In this document: in pieces, positions 1 through 7,800 of the stretch
Layout of the letters: the number at the start of each line of letters is the position of its first letter
Position numbering within the stretch: the stretch's first letter is position 1
Assembly (NCBI GenBank): GCA_017462445.1
Contig: JAFTRB010000132.1
Coordinates: 1-11,490, forward strand
Reading direction: 5' to 3'
DNA: 11,490 nt
From: Clostridia bacterium
Lineage (GTDB): Bacteria > Bacillota_A > Clostridia > Oscillospirales > CAG-272
Notes under the pieces: generated by a model
Database searches by the model: none
Told to the model about the DNA's origin: nothing
What the model saw: the letters and a program-made list of their open reading frames with translations, nothing else
Translations under genes and position numbers: made by a program

Positions 1-2
1 CC

Positions 3-113
3 TCTTATGTATATTCGGTTAAGAGTAATGGGGATGTCGATTCCGCTCTTGCAATCGCACTTTACAACTACGGCGAGGCTGCAAAGGCATACAGGCTTGC
101 GACACAGGCATAA
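3..113 (+). CDS. 3' end of a large-protein gene (partial), C-terminal tail like that of the 2396-residue protein
   Basis: Only the last 36 codons are in the window; the gene starts upstream. The reading frame is open to the TAA at 111-113. The translated end includes GDVDSALAIALYNYGEAAKA followed by YRLATQA. This matches the end of the giant protein at 1882-9072, where GDAELVALVKALWRYSDSAK is followed by AYRAEVIG: same spacing, same Ala/Leu-rich helix, Tyr, and a final AKAYR. By inference the missing gene encodes a second large secreted protein with the same C-terminal domain. The stop codon is fused to the ribosome binding site of the next gene (TAAGGAGG), as also happens at 9070-9077. Function beyond this shared tail cannot be read. 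Confidence 0.75.
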   Translation, partial: SYVYSVKSNGDVDSALAIALYNYGEAAKAYRLATQA

Positions 114-126
114 GGAGGCAACCAAA

Positions 127-255
127 ATGAAGAGATACGAAGAAATTTACATAGAGGTTCTCCTGCTTGATGGCGAGGATGTTATTACCACAAGCTTAAC
201 CGGTCCGAATGACAACGGCTTTGACAGCAAGGGAGATTCTGACTGGGCTTGGTAA
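127..255 (+). CDS. Short acidic peptide, Trp-terminated, copy 1 (42 aa)
   Basis: A 42-codon gene with a strong ribosome binding site, AAGGAGG at 112-118, eight bases before the ATG and overlapping the stop of the preceding gene, so the two are surely co-transcribed and probably translationally coupled. The product has no signal peptide, membrane segment or cysteine. It is strongly acidic (10 Asp/Glu against 3 Lys/Arg). Residues 1-23 align without gaps to the peptide at 9086-9199: MK-Y, an acidic residue at 10, LD at 14-15, D18 and I20 followed by T22-S23. The tail from residue 24 is rich in Gly, Asp, Asn and Ser and ends in DWAW. I do not recognise a named family. Conservation of protein with divergent DNA, plus the ribosome binding site, argues that it is a real gene. 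Confidence 0.82.
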   Translation: MKRYEEIYIEVLLLDGEDVITTSLTGPNDNGFDSKGDSDWAW

Positions 256-282
256 TTAGCCCTGATACGACAAGCGCATAAT

Positions 283-307
283 CTGCCGGGGCTTCCTTCG
301 TTGGCAG
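283..307. other. Weak inverted repeat behind peptide gene 1
   Basis: CTGCC (283-287) can pair with GGCAG (303-307) around a 15-base loop, about 30 bases after the stop codon of the small peptide gene. There is no U-tract directly after it, so it is not a convincing terminator. It may be only an RNA 3'-end stem or chance. Confidence 0.25.
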
Positions 308-342
308 GCATATGCTTATTACAAATTAAAAAAGAAAATATA

Positions 343-383
343 GCACCCCCTGTCGCGGATTTGCGACAGGGGGCGCTTTATAT
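343..383 (+). terminator. Intrinsic terminator after the first peptide gene
   Basis: A perfect 11-bp stem, CCCCCTGTCGC (346-356) with GCGACAGGGGG (363-373), closes over the loop GGATTT and can be extended by GC pairs past one A/C mismatch. It is followed by TTTATATTT (378-386). An A-rich stretch (about 326-340) precedes it, so it might also act on the other strand. It ends the transcript carrying the partial large gene and the 42-residue peptide. Confidence 0.8.
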
Positions 384-442
384 TTAGAAGAAAAAAAGGC
401 TCGGTTAAAGGGAAAACAAGGCAGAGGGAAAGAGAAAAAGTA

Positions 443-487
443 GGGAGGCATTCCTTTACAGAAAGGAGGTATTGCCTCTCTTTTTTT
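443..487. terminator. Second intrinsic terminator, possibly bidirectional
   Basis: GGGAGGCA (443-450) pairs with TGCCTCTC (473-480, one G-U), with a nested stem CCTTT (453-457) / AAAGG (462-466). Seven T residues follow on the + strand (481-487). The upstream flank (428-440) is A-rich, so the complementary RNA also ends in a U-rich run and could terminate minus-strand transcription coming from the AraC gene. The AGGAGG inside the stem resembles a ribosome binding site but belongs to the hairpin. Confidence 0.65.
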
Positions 488-659
488 GTTTTATCGGAGT
501 GGGGGGATTATATCCGATTTATTTTGTGAAGCCTGTGATATGTGGGGGTATGAGCGTTGATTTTCTTGATTTAAGCCCTGCGGGGTGGGGAATATATCCG
601 GATTTTTCCCAAAACACTCAAAACAGCTTGGGACGCTTGCTCTTCGCCGTTTAGCCGGG
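488..659. other. Gap between terminator and regulator gene, nothing recognised
   Basis: This completes the 404-base gene-free stretch 256-659. Apart from the hairpins at 283-307, 343-383 and 443-487 I see no promoter, RNA gene or convincing reading frame here. A 60-codon frame opening with TTG at 472 runs through the terminator hairpin and lacks similarity or plausible composition. Confidence 0.5.
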
Positions 660-1475
660 TTATTTCCTTTTAATCTTGCGATATTCGCCCGGGGTCATTC
701 CCGTGATTTCGAGGAACACACGGTGAAAAACTATATTTGTCGAGAAGCCGCACTCCAGAGCGATTTCCACATTGCTCTTGTCCGAGTCGGCAAGCAGACC
801 TCGTGCATTTTCTATTCTCAGGCTGTTAATCATTCTGCGAAAGCTCATTTCGGGCATCGTCCTGAAGCAGTTGGAAACATACTTAGGGCTGTATCCCAGT
901 GCAGAGCCGACACTTGCGAGCGAGATATCCTCGGTGTAGTGCTCGGATATGTAGAGCAGAATTTTTGCCATGGCGTTATCTGCGCCCCTGCTGTCCGTCT
1001 CGGTGGCTATGCTGTAATATTCGGCAAGGATAAGGTGAAAAATGGATTTTAGTCTATGGATATAGGCCTTGTCCACCTCGGCGTTAAATCGTTTTTTTGT
1101 CCTGAACTCAGGCAAGCCTATTGCTATAAGATATTCCCACAGCGGTCCCGGCGCACAGAACACCGCAGGGGTCCGCGACTTGGTCAGCTCGCCAAAGGGT
1201 ATTGTGTCGGTAATAAAGCCGGTTGAGAACACGCAAATAAGCTGCTTGACATATGCGGGCGTGTAAAAGGAATGCACAGTAAAGGGAGGGATGATAGCAA
1301 TATCCCCCTTCTTTGCAAGATATGTTCTGCCTGATACGGTTATCTCAATCTCGCCCTCAAGCACCATTTCAAGCTCGCAGAACTGGTGAATGTGGTTTCC
1401 TGAATTGTGAACTCCGTCGGTGTGACCGCATTTTAGCACAAGCTCGCTTCCAAAGTTGCTGTCTTGAACAAACAT
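660..1475 (-). CDS. AraC-family transcriptional regulator with N-terminal cupin domain
   Basis: A 271-residue protein of usual AraC length. Residues about 20-100 form a cupin-type sensor domain, with HIH at 28-30, following acidic residues, and the KKGDIAIIPPFTVH strand pair typical of sugar-binding AraC arms. Residues about 175-268 form the double helix-turn-helix: ISLASVGSALGYSPKYVS is helix-turn-helix 1, and VEIALECGFSTNIVFHRVF with GMTPGEYRK is the second, matching the family signature. I chose the ATG at 1475 because GGAGG lies four bases before it. The frame is open to a GTG at 1514, but that codon sits inside the promoter. The gene is divergent from the giant secreted-protein gene, which is the natural candidate target (inference). 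The ligand is unknown. Confidence 0.93.
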   Translation of the reverse strand: MFVQDSNFGSELVLKCGHTDGVHNSGNHIHQFCELEMVLEGEIEITVSGRTYLAKKGDIAIIPPFTVHSFYTPAYVKQLICVFSTGFITDTIPFGELTKSRTPAVFCAPGPLWEYLIAIGLPEFRTKKRFNAEVDKAYIHRLKSIFHLILAEYYSIATETDSRGADNAMAKILLYISEHYTEDISLASVGSALGYSPKYVSNCFRTMPEMSFRRMINSLRIENARGLLADSDKSNVEIALECGFSTNIVFHRVFLEITGMTPGEYRKIKRK

Positions 1476-1504
1476 AAAGCCTCCAATGTGGATTTTCGTT
1501 AATA

Positions 1505-1534
1505 ATTGTATCACAAAGAGTAATGCTTTGTCAA
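1505..1534 (-). promoter_or_regulatory. Sigma-A promoter of the AraC-type gene
   Basis: Read on the minus strand: TTGACA (1534-1529), an 18-base spacer ending in TGA, and TACAAT (1510-1505), so an extended -10 element is present. Transcription would start near 1498, giving a leader of roughly 20 bases ahead of the GGAGG and the ATG at 1475. Confidence 0.85.
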
Positions 1535-1562
1535 TATGGGATGATATAGAATATAAACATAT

Positions 1563-1597
1563 AGTGTTCAGTGTTCAGTGTTCAGTGGTCAGTGGTG
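1563..1597. repeat. Tandem heptamer repeat, five units
   Basis: AGTGTTC occurs three times back to back (1563-1569, 1570-1576, 1577-1583), followed by the variants AGTGGTC (1584-1590) and AGTGGTG (1591-1597). Related pieces (AGTGGTC, AGTGTTTAGTGGTC) recur at 1723-1729 and 1785-1798, at the ends of the two palindromic repeat copies, so the heptamers look like part of a larger dispersed repeat. Too short and spacerless for CRISPR. Confidence 0.8.
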
Positions 1598-1729
1598 TAG
1601 GGACCGGCGGTCTCGCTGCGGCTCGGTCACTCCTCGGGTCTGACAGCCATCCAGGCTGTCATTCAATACCTCGGAGCCACTTCGTTACCACGACGGTCCG
1701 TGTAGGATAACCCGTAAAGTATAGTGGTC
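1597..1729. repeat. Palindromic intergenic repeat, copy A, with internal insertion
   Basis: Begins GTAGGGACCGGCG (1597-1609) and ends CCACGACGGTCCGTGTAGG (1688-1706) plus ATAACCCGTAAAGTATAGTGGTC-like sequence to 1729. Relative to copy B it is interrupted by about 78 bases (1610-1687). That insert contains its own stem GACAGCC (1642-1648) / GGCTGTC (1654-1660), with partly complementary arms extending outward. It looks like a small non-coding mobile or REP-like repeat with a nested element; no transposase is nearby. Confidence 0.6.
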
Positions 1730-1735
1730 TGTATT

Positions 1736-1798
1736 GTAGGGACCGGCGTCCACGACGGTCCGTGTAGGTTATCCCGCAAGGTATAGTGTTTAGTGGTC
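1736..1798. repeat. Palindromic intergenic repeat, copy B
   Basis: Same outer sequences as copy A without the insert: GTAGGGACCGGCG (1736-1748), one T, then CCACGACGGTCCGTGTAGG (1750-1768), followed by TTATCCCGCAAGGTATAGTG and AGTGGTC. Positions 1740-1761 are an almost perfect palindrome (GGACCG ... CGGTCC with inner CGT/ACG). Copies A and B differ at GGATAACC versus GGTTATCC, which are reverse complements of each other. Likely a dispersed genomic repeat. Confidence 0.65.
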
Positions 1799-1810
1799 GA
1801 TAGCAGACCG

Positions 1811-1831
1811 GGGGCTAAAAGGCAAAGCCCC
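1811..1831. repeat. Short GC-rich inverted repeat upstream of the giant gene
   Basis: GGGGCT (1811-1816) and AGCCCC (1826-1831) can form a six-pair hairpin with a nine-base loop. No T-run follows, so I do not call it a terminator. It lies about 50 bases before the giant gene's start, in the likely leader or promoter region; an operator role is possible but unsupported. I find no convincing promoter boxes between 1799 and 1866. Confidence 0.35.
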
Positions 1832-1881
1832 GATAATCGAAGAAAGTTTAATTAAATTTTTATATAAAGGAAGGACACAAA

Positions 1882-4800
1882 ATGAAAAAAACAAGGCTGA
1901 TTATGGCTATGGTCCTGGTATGCTCGCTTTTGCTTGCTCTGGGTACTGTAGTCCTTGCCGCTTACGAGGCAGACTCGACCTGGTTGGCAGAAAACCCAAA
2001 TCCGCCGACAGATTATGCCTACTCGATAGCGGTTGTAGGAGATACACAGACGGTCTTAAAGAAGGATTTGGCGAACGGCACGACCTATCTCGCTACCCTC
2101 TATGACTGGATTGTGGCAAACAAGGAGGACAAGAATATTGGCTATGTCCTCGGTCTTGGCGATATCTGCGAGAACAACACCGATGCGGAGTGGACCTACG
2201 CAAAGGAGCAGATAACCAAGATGGACGGCGAGCTGCCCTACCTCCTCAACAGGGGTAATTCCCCTCACGATACCGTGGCACAGCTCAACAAGTATTTCGC
2301 TTCCCACGAGAGCTACACCGATAGTCTCGTTGGCTATTACACCGAGGGAAGCGTGGAGAATGTCTACACCAAGGTGACACTTGGCTCTACCAAGTGGCTG
2401 ATTTTCGCCCTTGACTTTGGCCCTAAGGACGGAGTTATCAGCTGGGCGGGCGATGTGATAGAGGCTAACCCCGATCACAGGGTTATAATTACCACCCACT
2501 CCTATCTTTACACCGATGGTACAACCACCGACTCCCAGGACAGCAATGCGCCCACAAGCGGTAACACGGGAGAGCAGATGTGGGATAAGCTGGTCAGCAA
2601 ATACGAGAACATAGCTCTTGTGCTATCCGGTCACCACCCGAATACCGATATCGTAAGAGCGCAGAATGTGGGCTTCTACGGTAATACCGTAACCTCTATG
2701 CTTATCAACCCCCAGAACTTTGACGCAGGCAAAAATGGCGAGACCGGTATGGTTGCTATGCTCTACTTCAACGAGACGGGAGACGAGGTAAGCGTTGAGT
2801 ACATTTCCACCGTAAGAGAGCAGTACCTCAAGGAGGTAAACCAGTTCTCGCTTGATCTTACCCCCGACGGAGCAATCAAGAATGTGGGAGCGATGGTGGA
2901 TATCAATTCCTCGCTTGCTGATAAGCAGCTTGGTCCTACTATGTATCTTGAGAATGACGGCTACATCGGCATTCCCGTTCAGGCATCGCTCTATTATACA
3001 GGCAGCGATATATCCACAGGCGTGGGCGGAACACCTGTTATCGCCTATGTGGTAAACACCAACACCGAGCGAGTTGGCACGGATAGCGATGTATCGATAA
3101 TTACATCTATGCTCGACCGTGGCTACATAGTTCTTGTGCTTGACTATCTGAATAACGAGAAGGCAACCACCCCTGACCTTGACTGGTCTGTTCAGGGAAT
3201 AAGAGGTGATATTGTTTCGGGCGTCTTCTTTGCCCACGAGGAAAGCTTCCCCACGGGCAGCTATCTTGAGAGCTTTGTTGTTCCTGCCGGCTATGATGTA
3301 TCGCTTGGCAATGTATATTGGGAGATAGACAAGCACTCGGCAGACGGAACGCTTGAATATATTGTTGAGGTATGGAACGAGGACTTCCGCTCGGTCTATG
3401 CCAACAGAATTATCAAGTGGGTTGACGAGAATGGCGAGAGAAAGGCAACCCAGAATGGCTATGACGGCACATCACCCGTGTGGCTTAATGCTGACGGAAG
3501 CGAGAATGCCGAGGGCGAATATATCAAGGTTAAATATACCAAGGCTGTTGAGGTGACCGACTGCGTTAAGGCGGATGGCACGCCCCTTGATTATAACCTC
3601 TATATGAACATAATCTACCCGACAAATCCCGTGAGCGCCGTTCCCGTAATGTGCCTTGCAGGCTCGGGTGATCACCTGGCTTCGGTTGCAGGAAATGCAA
3701 CACGCCCCCAGCTTAACGGCTTTGTTTTCTCGGGCTATGCGGGTGTTATGTACGATCACGGCTATGTGCCCATGGCGAGGAAGGAGGCATACGGAGAGTT
3801 CTCCGGCTCCTCCTCCAGCGCTGTGACAGGTGACAATGTTACCTATTCCATAACAAGCTACAACGACAAGAAGATACACACCGCGGCAATGCGCTTTGTG
3901 CGCTATCTTGCCCTTTCGGAGTCGGATACCTACCTCTTTGATAGCGAGGCTATCGGTGTTTACGGCAACTCCAAGGGCGGCTGGATGACCTTCCTTGGCG
4001 AGGAGCATCCCGAGCTTCTCTCGGAAAAGAGATTCTTTGAGGGACACCACGGTGAGACGAGATACGAGGCAGGCAAGACCACCACGGTCGGTATAATCGA
4101 CGGTGGCGAGGAGCAGCCCTGGCTCACTTATCTTGGCGAGGCGATAGACTCGGGCGCGGATTTGGTTAATGCCTCCTGCGGTCTTGGCTATGAGCATATC
4201 ACCGAGAATCACGCTCCCACCTTTATCACCACCAACCTCCAGGATTCCTCCTACTACGATGCGCAGAATCACTTCATAAATCTCTGTCGTGTGAACAACA
4301 TCCCCTGCCTGTGGCTTGAGGTTAATGTGGGACACACCCTGGCAAGCGGAGAGGATGCAAACTGGGGAGTTGATAGCTATGAGGCCTTCTTCACCTTCGC
4401 AAATTATTATCTCCGTGGCGATGCGGTTAAGGTTGTCTATTCCTCCTTCTCCAAGGAGGATACCGATATTGCCACCGATGTCCGCCCCGTGGTTAAGTTC
4501 TCGGGCGCGGTTTCCGAGGAAATGGTTGCCCTTATCACCATCGTTGACGCTGAGGGCAATGAGGTAAATGGCGAGTGGACCGCCCTCTACGGCAATACCG
4601 AGTGGAGCTTCACTCCGGACAGTGCTCTTGACTTAGCAGAGACCTACACCCTTACCGTTCCTACCGATGTAAAGGGCGATAACGGCAGGGCTATGGCAGA
4701 GGCCTATACCGTAAGCTTCACCACCAAGGAGGAGCTTACTCACGAGGTCAGCCACCTCGCCACCGAAAGCGGTGACTACTATTACCTCACCGTTGGCGAC

Positions 4801-7800
4801 GATATGCCCACCGCGGCAAAGCTTATCCTCCGCTTCAAGGTAGAGAATAATGCTGCAAACCTTGTAAAAATTTATCCTCTTACCGGCTTCGACTCGGCGA
4901 CTCCAGATAGTGCAACGGTTGGCGAGACTGCCATCGGCGCTTGCCCCCTCTTCGGTAAGGGCTACTATGAGTGCGATATAACCGACTATGTAAAATCCCA
5001 TGATAAGGGCGAGATCGCAGCCGTCCTCGTTAAGTGCGAGCGGGAGGCGGGCACAAGCACGGTATTCACTTCTCCCCTTGATAGCAGTCTTAACGCAAGC
5101 ATAGGCTCGGTAAGCTATGAGTTCGCAAGCGATGTTGAAGGCATTGAGGGCGCGGGTGCACTCAAGGTTTTGGGCTTCAACACACGAAACAGCAGTGGTA
5201 CGGTTGACAATGTGGTCTACTACTCCAACCCCACAGCAGTTCTTACCGTAAGCAATATTGTCAAGACCGATGTGCTTGACGAGAGCGACCTCGGCAGAAG
5301 CTTTAATGTCTCCTTCCGTATTTACGATACCACCTCCAGAAGGGTGCAGGTCTATCTCAGATCCGCCACCTCGCAGACGAACGGTATCGTTGACTACGGT
5401 GCAACAAGATACAATGTCACCACCAAGGCAGGCGAGTGGGTGGATGTAAGCCTTGATTTCGTTATTCACGAGCCCACCTTCGGCACCGCAGGCTGTATAA
5501 GAAAGGCGCTTGTTATCGAGGCGGATACCCTTGGTAATGCGGGCACAGATTATCCTCTCTACATCGATAGCGTAGAGAGCGTGGAGACGGCAAGCGAGGC
5601 TAGCCTCGGTGAGGCAAGCCTTATCCGAGAGGCGGCATATGTCGATCCTCTTATGACCCCCTACGGCAGAATTGATGAGGCTTATGCCGACGAGACAAAG
5701 CACCCCCTTGTCATCTTCACAAAGGTGGACGGCGAGTGGGTATTCAAGGCGAGCGCAACCGCCCTCCCCACAAGCTACAAGAGCTATGGCGCGGACACGG
5801 TTGTTCTCTTCCGTACCGACTACGCGCTTTCCTCCTCCAAGTATGATCTCGACTCTATAGGCGCGGGCAGAAGCCTGACCTTCGACCTTGGCGGAAACAC
5901 CCTTGATATAACAAACGGCAACCGCTATAACTCCCTGACAAGCGGAGCTGTAAACAGCATAACCTTTAATCTTATCAATGGTAGCGTATATAGCAACGGT
6001 ATGAGCTCGCTTACCTGTATCGTTGGAGGAAACTATGCCAATACGGTAAATCTTAACTACGAGGATCTTAAGATAACCCTCGGCGAGTCCTTTGGCGAGA
6101 CCAGCGCGCTTATAAGACACAGCCAGAACAAGACCGCAACCGTAACCTCGGTGTTCAATATCAGCTTCACCGATTGCGATATTGATGTATCGGCTATAAA
6201 CAGCGATAGCCTCTATGTTTACAGAGCAGGCTATTCGTCCTCGGACGGCTATGACCTCAACTGGTATGTAAACGGCGGAAGCTTTACCCCCGGTGACAGC
6301 CTCTGCAAGAACAATATCATAACCCAGAAGGGCGGAGAAATCCGCTTTGGCGAGGGTAAGGACGGCGACTATCTTGAGCTTCTTCTTCCCGAGGATACCT
6401 CAATAACAACCGCCTACACCGATGAATATGGCAAGGACAGATACTTTGCCGCAGTCAGGGTAGACGGAGCAGACTATGTTCACACGCTTATCAGCCTTAG
6501 CACCCCATACGGTGATATTCCCGCAGAGTATGCCTCGGTGCTTAAGTATCCCTTCTTCCCGTTCTATAACGGTGCAGCCTATCCTCTTGCCGATGGAAAG
6601 AGCTATGATTTGTTTACATCCACCAATCTTGAGGTAGCACTTCGCAGTAAGGCGGGTGCGGTTATCATAATGCGCGCTGACTATATTGTACCCAGCGGAA
6701 CAAACGCCTTCGGTAACGCCTCGCACCATAAGGATGTTACCCTTGACCTGATGGGCTTTACCCTTGACGGCAGTGCGGTGACCACGGGTAGTGGCACGCT
6801 ATTCGCCCCCTCCGGAGCAACCTCCACCACCGCGGACAGCAAGCTTACCGTTAAAAACGGTAAAATAATTGTTGGTAAGTATCTCGTCTCGGTTGTCAGC
6901 AATGCAAATGCAACCGTAGATAAGACGCAGGGTATCTATTTTGAGAATCTTGAGATAGACGCCTCCTATACCAGCCTTATGAACTATACCTCGAAGTCCA
7001 AGACTCTCAATGCAAATATTGAGTTCAAGGATTGCAGCATCAATTCGGATACTCTTACCACCGTTTTCCGCGCAGGCTATTCTGCGAGCGATGCCACCCA
7101 GAAGGTAAGCCTTGCGGTTAAGGGCGGTAAGCTCAACCTCGGTGCCTTTAATCAAAGCAAACTCGTGGTGGTGTATAGTGGTAGCACGGTAACCTTCCTC
7201 ACCGGCTCTAACGGAGAGATGACTACCCTGAATGTTCCCACGGGTACAGCGGTAAGCGGTACTGCCTACAGCGGAGCAAACGGCGAGAGCCTCTATCTTG
7301 TAGAGTATGCAAACGGCGAGGTCTATGACGAATACCGTATGGAGAGCCTTGTAACCAAGTACGGCGCTATTCCTTACGCAAATTCCTCCCGTGTGGATTA
7401 TCCCTTCCACGCCTTCGTGGTAAACGGTGACGGCACATACACCTACAAGACCTCAAACGCAGACTTCTTCAAGTCGGGTGGAATGGAATACACTCTTCGC
7501 TCTATTGCCAACTCTGTGGTTCTTATGAGGCGCGACTTCACCACCTCTACGGAGTACACCAATCTCTCGAATAACCCGAATACAATTACAATCGACCTCG
7601 GTGGCTTCACCCTTACCCCCGGCAACATGTACGGTGCAATTGCCGCCTTCGGTAAGCATGCAACCACCACAAATCTCACGGTTAAGAACGGAACCATTCT
7701 TCTTGATAAGTATAGCTTTATCGTCTTTGGTGCAAGCACAGCGGGCAAGACCTTCAATATCACCCTTGAGGATCTTACATTCGCTCTTGCCGAGGGTGCT

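Noticed and set aside
7..126. Extension of the first peptide gene upstream to an ATG at position 7
   Set aside because: It would overlap the end of the preceding gene out of frame; the ATG at 127 has a perfectly spaced AAGGAGG and matches the start of the homologous peptide at 9086.
472..654. Possible 60-codon gene starting with TTG after an AGGAGG-like sequence
   Set aside because: The supposed ribosome binding site and start are inside the terminator hairpin and T-run at 443-487, spacing is only three bases, and the product has no recognisable features.
585..1052. 155-codon + strand frame
   Set aside because: It lies opposite the clear AraC-family gene and is its shadow.
1476..1514. Upstream GTG start for the AraC-type gene (13 extra residues)
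   Set aside because: The GTG at 1514 overlaps the spacer of the TTGACA/TACAAT promoter and lies before the expected transcription start; the GGAGG precedes the ATG at 1475.
1486..1710. 74-codon + strand frame across the intergenic repeats
   Set aside because: It runs through the heptamers and the palindromic repeat and has low-complexity composition; no ribosome binding site.
1563..1798. CRISPR-like array
   Set aside because: Units are seven bases without spacers and the larger copies are two palindromic elements; no cas genes are present.
1861..1866. TATATA as a -10 box for the giant gene
   Set aside because: It lies immediately before the ribosome binding site at 1868-1874, so a transcript starting from it would lack that site; no matching -35 box seen.
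4633..6120. Long open minus-strand frame (495 codons) and similar antisense frames at 2056-2499, 2623-3336, 3472-4335, 6799-7410 and 8188-8799
   Set aside because: All lie opposite the giant gene, lack ribosome binding sites, and have shadow-frame composition (rich in Cys, Ile, Val, Arg, His) caused by the strong codon bias of the real strand.
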